Shown: positions 35,701 to 44,104 of the stretch, in pieces | Layout of the letters: every line of letters starts with the position of its first letter | Position numbering within the stretch: the stretch's first letter is position 1 | Assembly (NCBI RefSeq): GCF_900184255.1 | Contig: NZ_LT854636.1 | Span: forward strand, 72,074 to 136,073 | DNA: 64,000 nucleotides | DNA from: Haloimpatiens massiliensis | GTDB lineage: Bacteria > Bacillota > Clostridia > Clostridiales > Clostridiaceae | Direction of reading: 5' to 3' | The notes under the pieces: model-generated | Told to the model about the DNA's origin: nothing | The model's input: the letters and a program-made list of their open reading frames with translations, nothing else | Databases searched by the model: none | Translations under genes and position numbers: made by a program

Positions 35701-38355
35701 ACCTTTTATAGGTGATGTTACAAATTCTGTAACATCAAATAAAATAGGACTTATACTAGCCAATATAGCTGCTACTATCCACTTATCGGTTCCATCAGGT
35801 AGCACATTAAACGATAAAGCCACCAATAACATTATAGATGGTGCTAATAAACTTCTTCTCAAATTATCAATAAGTTTCCATCTAGATAAAGCATTTAATC
35901 CATTGCCTTTAAAAATCCATGGAAGCAACTGCCAATCTCCCCTTGCCCACCTGTGAAGTCTTTTACTACTAGAGTTATAATAAGCAGGATAGCCGTCTAT
36001 AAGCTCTATGTCAGTAACTAGGCCTGCTTTAACATAAGAACCCTCCAAAAGATCGTGACTTAAAACTGTATTTTCTGGCACTTTGTCTTTTAACATATAA
36101 TTAAAAACATCTACGTTATATATACCTTTTCCTGTAAAAATCCCTTCTCCAAATAAATCTTGGTATACATCAGATATAGCTTTTGTATACACATCAATGC
36201 CCACTTCTCCAGAAAATATCTTTGAATAAAGAGTTTTATTAGCACTTATAACATCAACACTTATTCTTGGCTGCAAAAGCCCATAACCCCTTATTACTTT
36301 TTTATTCTTCTCATCAATAACGGGCTGATTAAGCACATGTGACATAGCTCCTATTAATTTTCTTGCAGCATTCCTAGGCAGCTTAGTATCTGCATCTAAC
36401 GTTATTACATATTTGCATTCTTTTAGTTTTTCTATATTTCCACTTATGAAATTAAAGCTGGTATTTTTATCTCCTCTTAAAAGATTATTAAACTCCATTA
36501 TTTTGCCTCTTTTTCTTTCCCAAGCCAGCCATTTTGCTTCTTTTTCATTGTACTTTCTAGGTCTACAGAAATAATAAAATATATCATCCTTACCACTAGA
36601 ATATTTCTTATTAAGTTTCTTTACTTGTTCTAATGTGAATTTTATTATTTCATCATCATCATCTTCTTTTTCCTTTTGGCTATCCTTTAAATCTCCTAAT
36701 AAAGCAAAATAGAGATTATCTAATTTATTAGCTAAATAATATATCTCCATATGCTCTACCAATTCTTCTGCTCTTTTTTTATTGTTTATTATGGTAGGTA
36801 TTATAACCACAGTACTATTATCTTCATCAATTCCATCTTTAAGTTCCATCTTAGGCACAAATCTAGGCGTCGACAAATAGTTAATACTCCAATTTAAAAT
36901 GGAAATCACTATCTCACTACAAGGCACTATTAACACAATAAATGCTAAAATATATTTCCAGAGAAATATATTTCTGTCATTTATAAGACTTAAAGAGATA
37001 AATATAGACATAACTAAAATAGTTCCTAATATTATACTTCCTATATATACTGCAACTTTTTTATTTTTAATATTATAAAATACTCCATCTATACTCTTTT
37101 CCTTCAAGTTAAGTTTATTCCTCAAACACTTGATTCCATCATCTATTAAATAATATCCCACGTGCCTTTTGTATTCTTCATGGTTTTCACAACACTTTTG
37201 TTCATCGCACTCCTCGGCACACTCTAAGGCCTTTTTAACTATAAATGATTCAGGTAAATTAAATTTTTTAGATAATTTTTCAATGTTATATCTGTAATAA
37301 TCTTGAGAATCAAAATCCATATTAGGATACACTTCCACAGGATCTTTCATAAGTAGACTTTCAACATAACTTAACTTTTTAAAGTATTCTCTCCAGTTAA
37401 TACCTTCCAAAGTTCTTATACTATTTATAGAATTCCCCATAGATAATTGCATAGCTGCTTCTTTTTTATGTTCTTCTATAATTAATTTTTGATAATTAAG
37501 TTCTTTTATTTCTAAATTGTCATTTATCCAGTCATAAACCTTGTTATTTTCTATACCATTATCTTTTAATATTTTAAACAGCCTTTCGCCAAAAAAATAA
37601 GTAAATTCTACTTGTTCCTTAAAAATATCCTCTAATTCCTGCTCACCGTTAGAGCTATGACAAGCATCTATTATCCTTTCAGCTATCAAATCACCTTTAA
37701 TTTTTTCTTCTTGAGCAAATAGTACATTTTTAGCTACATTACTTATATTTTGAATTAAAGCTATTCTAATCATAATTGGAAGCATCCATAATTCTTTACT
37801 GCTAAGTATAGTATTTTTCTCATATGCTTTTACAAATCTCTCTATAATCTCTTCAGCTACGCGTCCATCTGTATGAGATACAATTTCCACAGCTATATGA
37901 TAAACTCTAGGATAATCTTTCATTATCCCCTTAGTTAAAATAGGCAGATTTCTATAATTATTTTTAGGTACATTATTTTTCACGTATTTATATTCCTTTT
38001 GAATCAAAAACATGTTGTCCAAAATCCATTCCGCTGCATAAAGTCTGTCACTGCTACTCTTTTGATGCATTTCTATCTTTTCATGAGCTTCTACTATATT
38101 ATTAAAACTTCTATCTAAACTTTCTATTAAAGTTTTATTATATCCCTTTTTATCTACAGAAGAATATCCTCTAGATATTTCCTCCGCATGCTTTTCCAAA
38201 TCCTCTATATTAACAATTATTTTAGGCACTACATCTATTGGGGATTCTTCTTCTTTAGCTCTTCTTTTAGTTAACATGTAACTAAAAAAAGCTATAAGAG
38301 CTATAGAAATTATTGTAACTATCACTGTATAAAAGTACTCCATGTATCTATTCAC
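29743..38355 (-). CDS. Cyclic beta-1,2-glucan synthase-like protein (GT84-GH94)
   Basis: 2870 residues, the size expected for NdvB/ChvB-type proteins. There is an N-terminal membrane anchor (about 10-27) and membrane helices near 440-490 and 885-1040. A glycosyltransferase region (about 540-870) carries ITLDADTK, DLLEGSYVKAG and RWARGDWQLLPW. A glycoamylase-like domain follows (FYNWYNTKTGEPLNP), then a C-terminal GH94 phosphorylase region with GSGDWNDGMSTVGNEGKGES. In rhizobia such proteins build cyclic glucans from UDP-glucose at the inner membrane; some Gram-positive homologues are annotated as cellobiose-phosphorylase-like. The product here is unknown. It is monocistronic. Confidence 0.9.
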   Translation of the reverse strand: MNRYMEYFYTVIVTIISIALIAFFSYMLTKRRAKEEESPIDVVPKIIVNIEDLEKHAEEISRGYSSVDKKGYNKTLIESLDRSFNNIVEAHEKIEMHQKSSSDRLYAAEWILDNMFLIQKEYKYVKNNVPKNNYRNLPILTKGIMKDYPRVYHIAVEIVSHTDGRVAEEIIERFVKAYEKNTILSSKELWMLPIMIRIALIQNISNVAKNVLFAQEEKIKGDLIAERIIDACHSSNGEQELEDIFKEQVEFTYFFGERLFKILKDNGIENNKVYDWINDNLEIKELNYQKLIIEEHKKEAAMQLSMGNSINSIRTLEGINWREYFKKLSYVESLLMKDPVEVYPNMDFDSQDYYRYNIEKLSKKFNLPESFIVKKALECAEECDEQKCCENHEEYKRHVGYYLIDDGIKCLRNKLNLKEKSIDGVFYNIKNKKVAVYIGSIILGTILVMSIFISLSLINDRNIFLWKYILAFIVLIVPCSEIVISILNWSINYLSTPRFVPKMELKDGIDEDNSTVVIIPTIINNKKRAEELVEHMEIYYLANKLDNLYFALLGDLKDSQKEKEDDDDEIIKFTLEQVKKLNKKYSSGKDDIFYYFCRPRKYNEKEAKWLAWERKRGKIMEFNNLLRGDKNTSFNFISGNIEKLKECKYVITLDADTKLPRNAARKLIGAMSHVLNQPVIDEKNKKVIRGYGLLQPRISVDVISANKTLYSKIFSGEVGIDVYTKAISDVYQDLFGEGIFTGKGIYNVDVFNYMLKDKVPENTVLSHDLLEGSYVKAGLVTDIELIDGYPAYYNSSSKRLHRWARGDWQLLPWIFKGNGLNALSRWKLIDNLRRSLLAPSIMLLVALSFNVLPDGTDKWIVAAILASISPILFDVTEFVTSPIKGISLSGRISSIKTVFYQVFLIIGFIPYQGCLMLDAIIKTLYRLTISKKNLLEWQTAEDAERKSGKTLISYIRFMWKGSFLSLVICVLAFLKSTTAGISMLPFTIVWFLSPAIAYYISKDIKIEEEKLQENELRYTRSIARRTWAYFEDFVNEKNNWLAPDNYQEYPHRDVAPRTSPTNLGMGLISNIVAYDLGYIGILQLVYRMKNSIENMNKLKKLRGHFYNWYNTKTGEPLNPKYISTVDSGNLVGYLWVIEESLKEYVDNFKNSDNLDRYIIGLEDTALLAEEEIAEKTGEKNYYSDIFQVYKNEKINANKFIVLLENLKIKCEKANSQGGLYWNNKLKASIDMFNIEVSEIFLEYDQDKTNQLERQEISKNQMVEDEIVNKNIENKQLVQKYIERKQTTQELVKADIKELIKQISHIAENTDFTIVFHKERELFSIGYDVEKNSIGNSYYDLLASEARQATFVAIAKGDISEVVWFKLGRALTKIKGNRALVSWSGTMFEYFMPLLIMRDYKDTLLHETYNAVFQGQINYASSKGVPWGISESAFYYFDKDMNYQYKAFGVPGIGVKRGLSDELVVSPYSTILVMQMHKKAAIANLHALEKIGALGRYGFYESIDYTKNRLKCKDNRVVKCFMVHHEGMSFMALDNVLKDNILQKRFHNIPRVKAAELLLQERIPKTIVYDREENYSKKEKNETEKRNIIVRQYHSAKTAIPRIHLLSNGEYSLMISNSGSGYSKKGDMHVYRWREDVTLDDKGMFFYIKDLKDNQYYSATYEPCKNEGEDYQVLFSLDRVGFKRKDADLTTFTEIIVSGEDNGEIRKITITNNSTKEKVLEVTSYCEVTLNNYSSDLVHPAFQNLFIQTEYNEERECIIATRRGRKKEEKKPWLMQVSVVKGQSVAAVQYETSRANFIGRGRDLKNPICMDNDVPLKNTVGTVLDPIIAIRRKIKIQPGSNCEVIYTTALGDSKEELIELAKKYSEYGNIERNFTLAWTEAQLNMKYLGIKSSQANLYQSGAANILFTNSSHKERQQWIKNIKRSQKDLWKYGISGDLPIILITCREKKHIDSVRQIIKAHEYWNSKGLTVDLVILNEEEVSYMEPIQNLIRELILGSSLRDKQNRNGGVFLLNRASMEEEDINFIKAIARMVIDGEKNSFINCMKDREEEYREGESLQLVHKDYNIQEYKYEVGELQYFNGYGGFSPQGHKYTIILKDSKDTPAPWINVISNKWFGFHVSERGSCYTWCLNSRENKVTTWSNDPVIDPSDEVIYLRDEFTGELWNVTPAPIRHKDEYVIEHGFGYSNFTHAYNGILGKLTMFVPVDQKVKVCNLTLKNLSSEAREISATYYSRLVLGVSPQQTGAYISSYFNEEEGYIYGSNPYNESFGHLKAYLKVIGGEEESYTGDRKEFIGRGGDYKAPKALKNKKLSNTVGAGMDPCLAYNSKVHLEPNEEKTLVILLGQEEDIGEINSVVSCYEDVIYSFNKLEEAKDYWRNILGIIRVKTPEPTFDIMLNGWLVYQTIACRIWARTAFYQSGGAFGFRDQLQDVMPLAYLDSSFTKEQILYAASRQYLEGDVQHWWHPIVDSGIRTRFSDDLLWLPYVTADYIKNTGDYSILEEKVAYLEDEPLKEGEDERYNISRVSKEKGSIYEHCIRAIDKSLKFGVHNIPLMGSGDWNDGMSTVGNEGKGESVWLGWFLYSILDKFANLCTVMDDKERKDKYEEYKEFIRENLEKNAWDGKWYRRAYFDDETPLGSRENEECQIDSLAQSWAVISGAGDKDRAKEAMKSLDKYLIKENKGMVLLLTPPFYKSNLEPGYIKGYVPGVRENGGQYTHSVTWVIRAYAKMGKGDKALRIYNMINPINHTRSYLECETFKTEPYVMTADVYGKEPHEGRGGWSWYTGTSSWMYRVGIEDILGIKLKEEKGFTIEPCVPKSWKEYSITYKRDDALYNIKVLRGNKKEVKLDGKVLEDLIIPYLDKGEYSVEVLIL

Positions 38356-38471
38356 CTCTCAGTTAATTTACTATGGAAATAAGGTTTTGCTTTTAAGCGA
38401 CCTTAATGTATTATTTCCAAAATTAACTGAATTAATTCAAAACATAAGAAAATTATGACGTAAGTGCATAG

Positions 38472-38568
38472 GAAAAATCTGCTTTTAATTCCGTGATAAA
38501 TGTGAAATTTTGGACTGTGAACAATACGCCAAGAACTTCTAATATTTGTCCATTAAAAGCAGATTTTT
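38472..38568. repeat. Palindrome-family repeat, truncated copy
   Basis: Left arm matches one arm of the element at 41,005-41,235 (AAAATCTG-TTTTAATTCCGT, AATGTG, ACAATACGCCAA-AACTTCTAA), then jumps to the closing AAAAGCAGATTTTT, so the centre and most of the second arm are missing. Confidence 0.7.
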
Positions 38569-38594
38569 CAGGTTATTCGTATATCGTCACGGGG

Positions 38595-38648
38595 AAAAAA
38601 CAACCTACTAAAGGAGGATTTTCCTCCGCTTTGCTATGGAAAATCTTT
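38595..38648. repeat. Inverted repeat unit, left copy
   Basis: The reverse complement (AAAGATTTTCCATAGCAAAG then GGAGGAAAATCCTCC and AGTAGG) closely matches 40,923-40,976. With the palindrome copies it makes inverted composite repeats around the two genes at 39,022-40,699. Confidence 0.7.
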
Positions 38649-38662
38649 AATTTATAAAAAAG

Positions 38663-38823
38663 GGCTCATAATATTTTTTTAGGCGGAGCCGTTCTTTTAG
38701 TCCCTAGTCTCCAAATGGGTTAGTAGTAATTCTTGATTTTTAGGCAGTAATTTTAGTTTCTAGATTCTAGCAAGGAAAGTGCTCTTAATATGTTTTTTAG
38801 GCATAGTCTTTCGTAGACCCTAA
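38663..38823. repeat. Pair of 44-base direct repeats
   Basis: 38,663-38,706 and 38,779-38,823 share GCTC(a/t)TAATAT-TTTTTTAGGC and a TAG-CCCTA end. No gene is present in 38,356-39,021. Confidence 0.5.
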
Positions 38824-39021
38824 TTCCTGGTTACTAATAATATTTTCATTAATTGAAATAAGGTATGAAACTTTAATCATAGAATAAACAATAAAACTAC
38901 AAGTATTTTCATTGTAATTATAATTATTTGTAAAAGTATGATATAATTTTAAAATAAGTTAATTTATAATAGTATTAAAAGACGAAATGAAAGTTATTTA
39001 TATTTTGTGGGAGGAATTATT

Positions 39022-39732
39022 ATGACATGGAAGATAGGTATAATATGTGCAGGTGATAGAGAGATAGAGCCATTTTTAACCCATATTCAAAATTGTAAGA
39101 TTTCAGAAAAAGCCATGCTAAGAATTTATGAGGGAACAATAGATGGAGTATCTGTTGTCACACTATTTAGCGGAGTTTGCAAAGTAAATGCTGCAATAGC
39201 CACCCAAATACTAATCGATACTTATCATGTGAATGCTATTATAAATGCAGGAACAGCAGGTGGGATGGACAACAAGGTTAATATTTTCGATACGATAATC
39301 TCTACTCAAGTGGCACATCATGATGTCCATGATAATATATTGACAGAATTTCATCCATGGATGTCATCAATTTACTTTGATTCTGATAATCTATTACTTG
39401 ATTTATCAAAAAAATCAATTCAATACAAAAAATCTGATTATACTGTATATTTTGGAAAGATGGTTACAGGCGAAAAATTTATTGAGGACAATATGAGAGA
39501 ATGTATTAATGCTAAATATGCCCCATTATCTGTTGATATGGAAACAGCAAGTATTGCTCATGTATGCTATGTAAACCATATACCATTTATCGCTATTCGA
39601 ACGATTACTGACACAATAACTCATAGTGGAATAGACAATTTTGAAAAAAATTGTAAAAAGGCATCAGAAATATCCAAAAATTTTGTATTAGGATTATTAA
39701 AAGAAATAAAAGCTTATTTTACACCGGTCTAA
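39022..39732 (+). CDS. MTA/SAH nucleosidase-like protein
   Basis: 236 residues from MTWKIGIICAG; GGGAGGA lies 7 bases upstream and the longer frame includes it. Family motifs: GTAGGMDNKVNIFD near residue 75, TGEKFI, SVDMETASIAHVCYVN and RTITDT with the catalytic Asp. MTA/SAH nucleosidases cleave methylthioadenosine and S-adenosylhomocysteine to adenine and a thio-ribose product. The usual VDMEGAA reads VDMETAS, so substrate preference may differ. It precedes a nucleotidyltransferase gene; both lie between inverted repeats. Confidence 0.85.
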   Translation: MTWKIGIICAGDREIEPFLTHIQNCKISEKAMLRIYEGTIDGVSVVTLFSGVCKVNAAIATQILIDTYHVNAIINAGTAGGMDNKVNIFDTIISTQVAHHDVHDNILTEFHPWMSSIYFDSDNLLLDLSKKSIQYKKSDYTVYFGKMVTGEKFIEDNMRECINAKYAPLSVDMETASIAHVCYVNHIPFIAIRTITDTITHSGIDNFEKNCKKASEISKNFVLGLLKEIKAYFTPV

Positions 39733-39928
39733 TAAGTATAATTCGAAGTTGTATAAGTACACATTCTTTTTATATGGTGATGTAAAGAGTACAAGCGGTT
39801 CAATAAATAGTAATTTGTAGAGTAGTTAATAATTTATATTTAAGAACTATTGTATTATTATACTATGTGAAGTTTTTTGATATGACTTCACTAGTAGTAA
39901 TAATTTGTATAAGAGGTGATAAGACAAT

Positions 39929-40699
39929 ATGAGAACTTACAATGCAATTGAACAAATAAGTAAAAAAATAATAAAAGAGAATATTTGTGATGCAATATTT
40001 TTAAAAGGTTCTATTGGAAGGGGCGACGATGATGAATATTCTGATGTAGATATGTATGTTATTGTAAGTGAAGAAAAAATGGAACAGTTTTTAGACAATA
40101 GACTCGAGTATTTATTGGCATATAAATCAATAATTTATTATAGTTATGCTAATTTTGTAGGTCCACAAATAATAGTAATATTTGAAGATGGATTACATTT
40201 TGATTTATATGCTGTTACGAAAGAGTCATTACCTACAACTGATGAAGCAAAAATTGTTTATGACCCAAAAGGATTGATGAATGACTATGTTCCTAAAATT
40301 AAGTATATGGAAAAATCTGCTTGTGTAGAAATGTTCAATGATATTTTGTATAACTTTATTGAGGCTGATGGAGCATATAAGAGAGGAAATTATCCGTGGA
40401 CTTCTAGAATTTTAAACCACTCAATTGCAGAATGTTCAATATTACTAAGATATATTTATGATAATGAACATGCTTACTTGGGTTTAAAGAAAATTAATGA
40501 GGTACTTCCAATAGAACAGTATCTATGGCTAGAAGAAGCATCAGAACATCTGAATAAAAAAGGATACAAAATAGCTAATGAAAAAATCATTACTATTTTA
40601 GAACATGTAGTAGAAAGTATAGATGAGGATATTAGACATAAATTAAATATCAACTTTCTAGAGTGGATAAAGGAAAATTTAAACAAAATAATATTTTAG
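39929..40699 (+). CDS. Nucleotidyltransferase, aminoglycoside-adenylyltransferase-like
   Basis: 256 residues. The polymerase-beta nucleotidyltransferase motif is clear: FLKGSIGRGDDDEYSDVDMYV near residues 24-44 (GS-x-GRG then SDVD), with a third acidic residue in LHFDLYAV. The C-terminal half is helical and resembles the substrate domain of AadK/Lnu-type enzymes. It may modify an antibiotic or another small molecule; the substrate cannot be read. RBS AGAGGTG lies 10 bases upstream. Confidence 0.75.
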   Translation: MRTYNAIEQISKKIIKENICDAIFLKGSIGRGDDDEYSDVDMYVIVSEEKMEQFLDNRLEYLLAYKSIIYYSYANFVGPQIIVIFEDGLHFDLYAVTKESLPTTDEAKIVYDPKGLMNDYVPKIKYMEKSACVEMFNDILYNFIEADGAYKRGNYPWTSRILNHSIAECSILLRYIYDNEHAYLGLKKINEVLPIEQYLWLEEASEHLNKKGYKIANEKIITILEHVVESIDEDIRHKLNINFLEWIKENLNKIIF

Positions 40700-40858
40700 C
40701 TTAATTAATAACATTACTTTGATGAATAATTAAAAAAGAACTAGATAAATTCCAATTTATCTATCAGTTAAAGTTATGTATTCTTATATATATCCTGATC
40801 ATATCTACGTACTTAATCTGGATATCGCCAATAAAAGATTTTTAAAGCCCTAAAAGAA

Positions 40859-40897
40859 AAGCTATAACTATTCCATTTAATGAAATAATTATAGCTT
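40859..40897 (+). terminator. Hairpin after the nucleotidyltransferase gene
   Basis: AAGCTATAAcTATT pairs with AATAATTATAGCTT, followed by a short T-containing tail on the plus strand. Plausible terminator. Confidence 0.55.
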
Positions 40898-40922
40898 ATT
40901 TTGCCATCACATTTATTTAATT

Positions 40923-40976
40923 AAAGATTTTCCGTAACATAGTGGAGGAAAATCATCCTTCAGTAGGCTTTTTCCT
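40923..40976. repeat. Inverted repeat unit, right copy
   Basis: AAAGATTTTCCGTAACATAG then GGAGGAAAATCATCC and AGTAGG; inverted partner of 38,595-38,648. Confidence 0.7.
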
Positions 40977-41004
40977 CCCAACCCACATACATATTAAATA
41001 AACT

Positions 41005-41235
41005 AAAAATCTGATTTTAATGTAGTAGTAAATGTGGAATTGGGGACTATTGAACTAGCCTTAGAACTTCTTATGTCTCACAGTTAAGGACCCGTTAAGA
41101 AGCTTTCATGTTTGAACGAGGAACGAGTGAGTTTGAAAGCTTTAGGGGCTTTAACTGTGAGACATTTAGAAGTTATTGGCGTATTGTGAACAGTCCCAAA
41201 TTACACATTTATTACGGAATTAAAATCAGATTTTT
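41005..41235. repeat. 231-bp palindromic element
   Basis: Arms of about 95 bases pair (AAAAATCTGATTTTAAT, AATGTGGAATTGGGGACT, AGAACTTCT, TGTCTCACAGTTAA). A nested central stem AAGCTTTCA / TGAAAGCTT encloses GAACGAGGAACGAGTGAG. A truncated relative is at 38,472. Non-coding. It lies just past the M18 aminopeptidase stop. Confidence 0.8.
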
Positions 41236-41251
41236 CTTCAATGTATATATT

Positions 41252-42553
41252 CTAAATGTTATAAAATTCTTCAAATGACTTCAATACATAAGTGTGGTCT
41301 TGAACTCCACCAAATTCACGTACTGAGTGCATTGCAAGCACTGGTGTTCCCATGTCCACGGATCTTATATCCAAATGAGTTGAGGATATAGGTCCTATAG
41401 TAGAGCCTCCTCTTGAATCTGAACGATTAACAAATTTTTGATAAGGTACTCCTGCATTTTTGCACACCATTTCATAAACAGCAGATGAATCACTGTCTGT
41501 AGTGTAGCTTTGATTTGCATTTACTTTTATTACTGGTCCTTTGTTTATTACTGGTCTACTAGTTGGGTCATGTTTTTCTCCCACATTTGGATGAACTGCA
41601 TGAGCCAAGTCTCCAGAAATTATAAATGATTTAGATAAAGCTCTAAAGAAATCTTCTCTACCTTTTCCCATAGATAATGCTATTCTTTCTAACACATTAG
41701 CAAGCATTTGAGAGTTTGCACCTTGTTTTGTGGCACTTCCCACTTCTTCGTTATCAAAACAAACCATTACATTTGTTCCTTTTGTAACTTTACTATTAAT
41801 TAAAGCCTTTATTCCTGCATGTACCATAGCTAGGTCATCTAATCTTCCACAGGATATAAATTCATCGTTAAGCCCTATTATGCTTCCTTTTTCAAATTCA
41901 TATAAAAATAAATCAAAGTCTATTATATCTTCACTTTTAACATCTAACTCTTTAGCTACTGTACTTAAAAGGTAATTTCCCTTTTCTAAATTTTCATTTA
42001 CTAATGCTAGTAATGGCAACGTATCTTTTTGTTTATTTAATTCTATACCCTTGTTTACTTCACGATTCATGTGTATCGCAAGATTAGGTATTATAAGTAT
42101 AGGTTTTTTTATATTTACCAATCTTATTTCTGGGCATAATGGATTTTTGCTCTTTAATGCTACTCTACCAGCCACTGAAAGAGGTCTATCTAGCCATGTG
42201 TTAAGTATAGGTCCTCCGTATACTTCAGTATTTAACTTTACATATGTGTCTTCTGAAACCATTTCTGCAGATGGCTTAATTCTAAATGTTGGGGAATCTG
42301 TATGAGCTCCTATTAATTTAAATCCATCTTCTTCAATTTCTCCATTTCCCACTACAAAGGCTGTTAAAGCTGAATCATTTTTAGTTACATAATACTTTCC
42401 GCCTTTTTCCAAATTCCATTTTTCACTTTCCTTTATTTCCGTGAATCCATTAGCATTTAACTCCTTTTTTACAGTTTCTACCGCATGAAAAGCTGTTGGA
42501 CTCTCATAAATAAAGTCAATAAGATTTTGGGCTAATTCTAATTCCTTTGTCAT
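41252..42553 (-). CDS. apeB: M18-family aminopeptidase
   Basis: 433 residues from MTKELELAQN; a GGGGGGAG ribosome site lies 7 bases upstream, while the frame's first ATG, 15 codons earlier, has none. Metal-binding motifs of M18 enzymes are present: GAHTDSPTFRIKP near residue 80, FDNEEVGSATKQGA near 270, and SGDLAHAVHPNV near 320, with a conserved GGSTIGPI block near the end. It removes N-terminal residues from peptides in the cytoplasm, usually as a large oligomer. Confidence 0.93.
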   Translation of the reverse strand: MTKELELAQNLIDFIYESPTAFHAVETVKKELNANGFTEIKESEKWNLEKGGKYYVTKNDSALTAFVVGNGEIEEDGFKLIGAHTDSPTFRIKPSAEMVSEDTYVKLNTEVYGGPILNTWLDRPLSVAGRVALKSKNPLCPEIRLVNIKKPILIIPNLAIHMNREVNKGIELNKQKDTLPLLALVNENLEKGNYLLSTVAKELDVKSEDIIDFDLFLYEFEKGSIIGLNDEFISCGRLDDLAMVHAGIKALINSKVTKGTNVMVCFDNEEVGSATKQGANSQMLANVLERIALSMGKGREDFFRALSKSFIISGDLAHAVHPNVGEKHDPTSRPVINKGPVIKVNANQSYTTDSDSSAVYEMVCKNAGVPYQKFVNRSDSRGGSTIGPISSTHLDIRSVDMGTPVLAMHSVREFGGVQDHTYVLKSFEEFYNI

Positions 42554-42729
42554 CGTTACTCCCCCCGAAATTTTATGATAATTTTGATTTATTTCCATAT
42601 TTGATTATATCATATATAATACGCCAACTCCAAATATAGATTTAGAATATAAAAAGTGTATTAAAATCCTACATTATGAGTATTATATTATTAAGTAAAA
42701 TTTTAGTAATTTAATGGAGCGTGATTTAT

Positions 42730-43866
42730 ATGAAAGGAATCATAAGGCACTTATTCCCTGGAGGAAATACATCACAGGGCTTTTATTCTTACTACAATTA
42801 TATTTTATCTCAGGAAGAAGCCAATAAAATTATTTGCATTAAGGGAGGGCCTGGTACTGGCAAATCTTCAATGATGAAAAAAATTGGAGAATACTTTAAC
42901 TGTCATGGATATGACATAGAATTTCACCACTGCTCATCAGATAATAATTCCCTAGATGCAGTATTAATACCATCTTTAAAAGTTACTATATTAGATGGTA
43001 CTGCCCCTCATGTAGTAGACCCTAAAAATCCAGGTGCTGTGGATGAAGTTTTAAATTTAAGTGATTGCTGGAATGAAAAAAAACTTCAAAATAATAAAAA
43101 TGAAATAATCTCTATTAATAAAGCTATCGGAAACACCTTTAAAAGGGCTTATAAGTACATTGAAGCAGCTAAAATTATACATGACGGTTGGAGCAACTTA
43201 AACTTAGAAGCTATGGATTTCTCAGAATTAAATATATTAAAGGAAAAATTAAAAGAAGAGCTTTTTAAAGATAAAGTAAGCATATTGGGAAAGGAAAGAC
43301 ATTTATTTGCCACTGCTTTTACTCCTAATGGAATAGTTACCTATATAGAGAATTTACAGGAAAATTATAAAAATATATATGTATTAAATGGTGAACCAGG
43401 CACCTGTAAATCTGATATATTAAACTTTTTAAGTAAGGAAGCTACTAAAAGGGGACATTATGTAGAGATATTTCATAAACCTCTTATTCCTGAGGAAATT
43501 GAGCATGTTTTAATTCCTGATTTAAGTGTAGCATTATTAACTTCTAATGAAATAAATAAAAGAGAGTTTTCAGGAACTCAAATATATACCAACGAACTAC
43601 AAAATAAACATGTACTAAATAAAAATCTATCTAAAATACATGAGGAAAAAGAAACTTTTTATCTTCTTTTAAATAAAGGTTTAAAAATAATCTCTGGAGC
43701 AAAAGAATTACATGATCAACTAGAATCTTATTATATACCTTCCATGAATTTTGACAAAGTAAATGAAAAATATAAAAAAGTTCTAAATGAATTTTTAGAA
43801 TACCAAAGTAAAGGCCTTGAAAATAATGCATTCAAACAAATAAAAAATGATATATTTTTTGTGTAA
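42730..43866 (+). CDS. Double P-loop ATPase (PRK06851-like)
   Basis: 378 residues from the ATG giving MKGIIRHLFPGG, with GGAG 9 bases upstream. Two homologous halves: the first has a normal Walker A (KGGPGTGKSSMMKK, about residue 40), the second has NGEPGTCKSDILNF (about 220), in which the Gly before Lys is replaced by Cys. Both halves share a FHHCSSDN / FHKPLIPEE-type continuation. It resembles a Firmicute family of ATPases often noted beside sporulation genes; the role is not known to me. Confidence 0.75.
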   Translation: MKGIIRHLFPGGNTSQGFYSYYNYILSQEEANKIICIKGGPGTGKSSMMKKIGEYFNCHGYDIEFHHCSSDNNSLDAVLIPSLKVTILDGTAPHVVDPKNPGAVDEVLNLSDCWNEKKLQNNKNEIISINKAIGNTFKRAYKYIEAAKIIHDGWSNLNLEAMDFSELNILKEKLKEELFKDKVSILGKERHLFATAFTPNGIVTYIENLQENYKNIYVLNGEPGTCKSDILNFLSKEATKRGHYVEIFHKPLIPEEIEHVLIPDLSVALLTSNEINKREFSGTQIYTNELQNKHVLNKNLSKIHEEKETFYLLLNKGLKIISGAKELHDQLESYYIPSMNFDKVNEKYKKVLNEFLEYQSKGLENNAFKQIKNDIFFV

Positions 43867-43967
43867 AAACTGAAAATTCCACAAATTATGATCCAAAAAT
43901 ACAGTTTTTCCATAAACTTTAATGTATTTAAACTAATACACCAACTTATTACTACTTCCTATTACTA

Positions 43968-44035
43968 AGTCCCCATTCCCCTAAATCTAAGTATAAATAT
44001 AATAGCTGTAATTTTTAAACTAGGGATTGGGGACT
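43968..44035. repeat. Palindrome AGTCCCCA ... TGGGGACT
   Basis: AGTCCCCATTCCCCTA pairs with TAGGGATTGGGGACT around a 35-base AT-rich loop. It lies between convergent genes and may end transcription. A similar TTGGGGACT word occurs in the palindrome at 41,005. Confidence 0.55.
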
Positions 44036-44104
44036 AAAAATTTAATTTTAGAACCAAGACTTAAAACTGTTCACTGTGTTTATCACTGGTAACTTCATAC
44101 TTAG

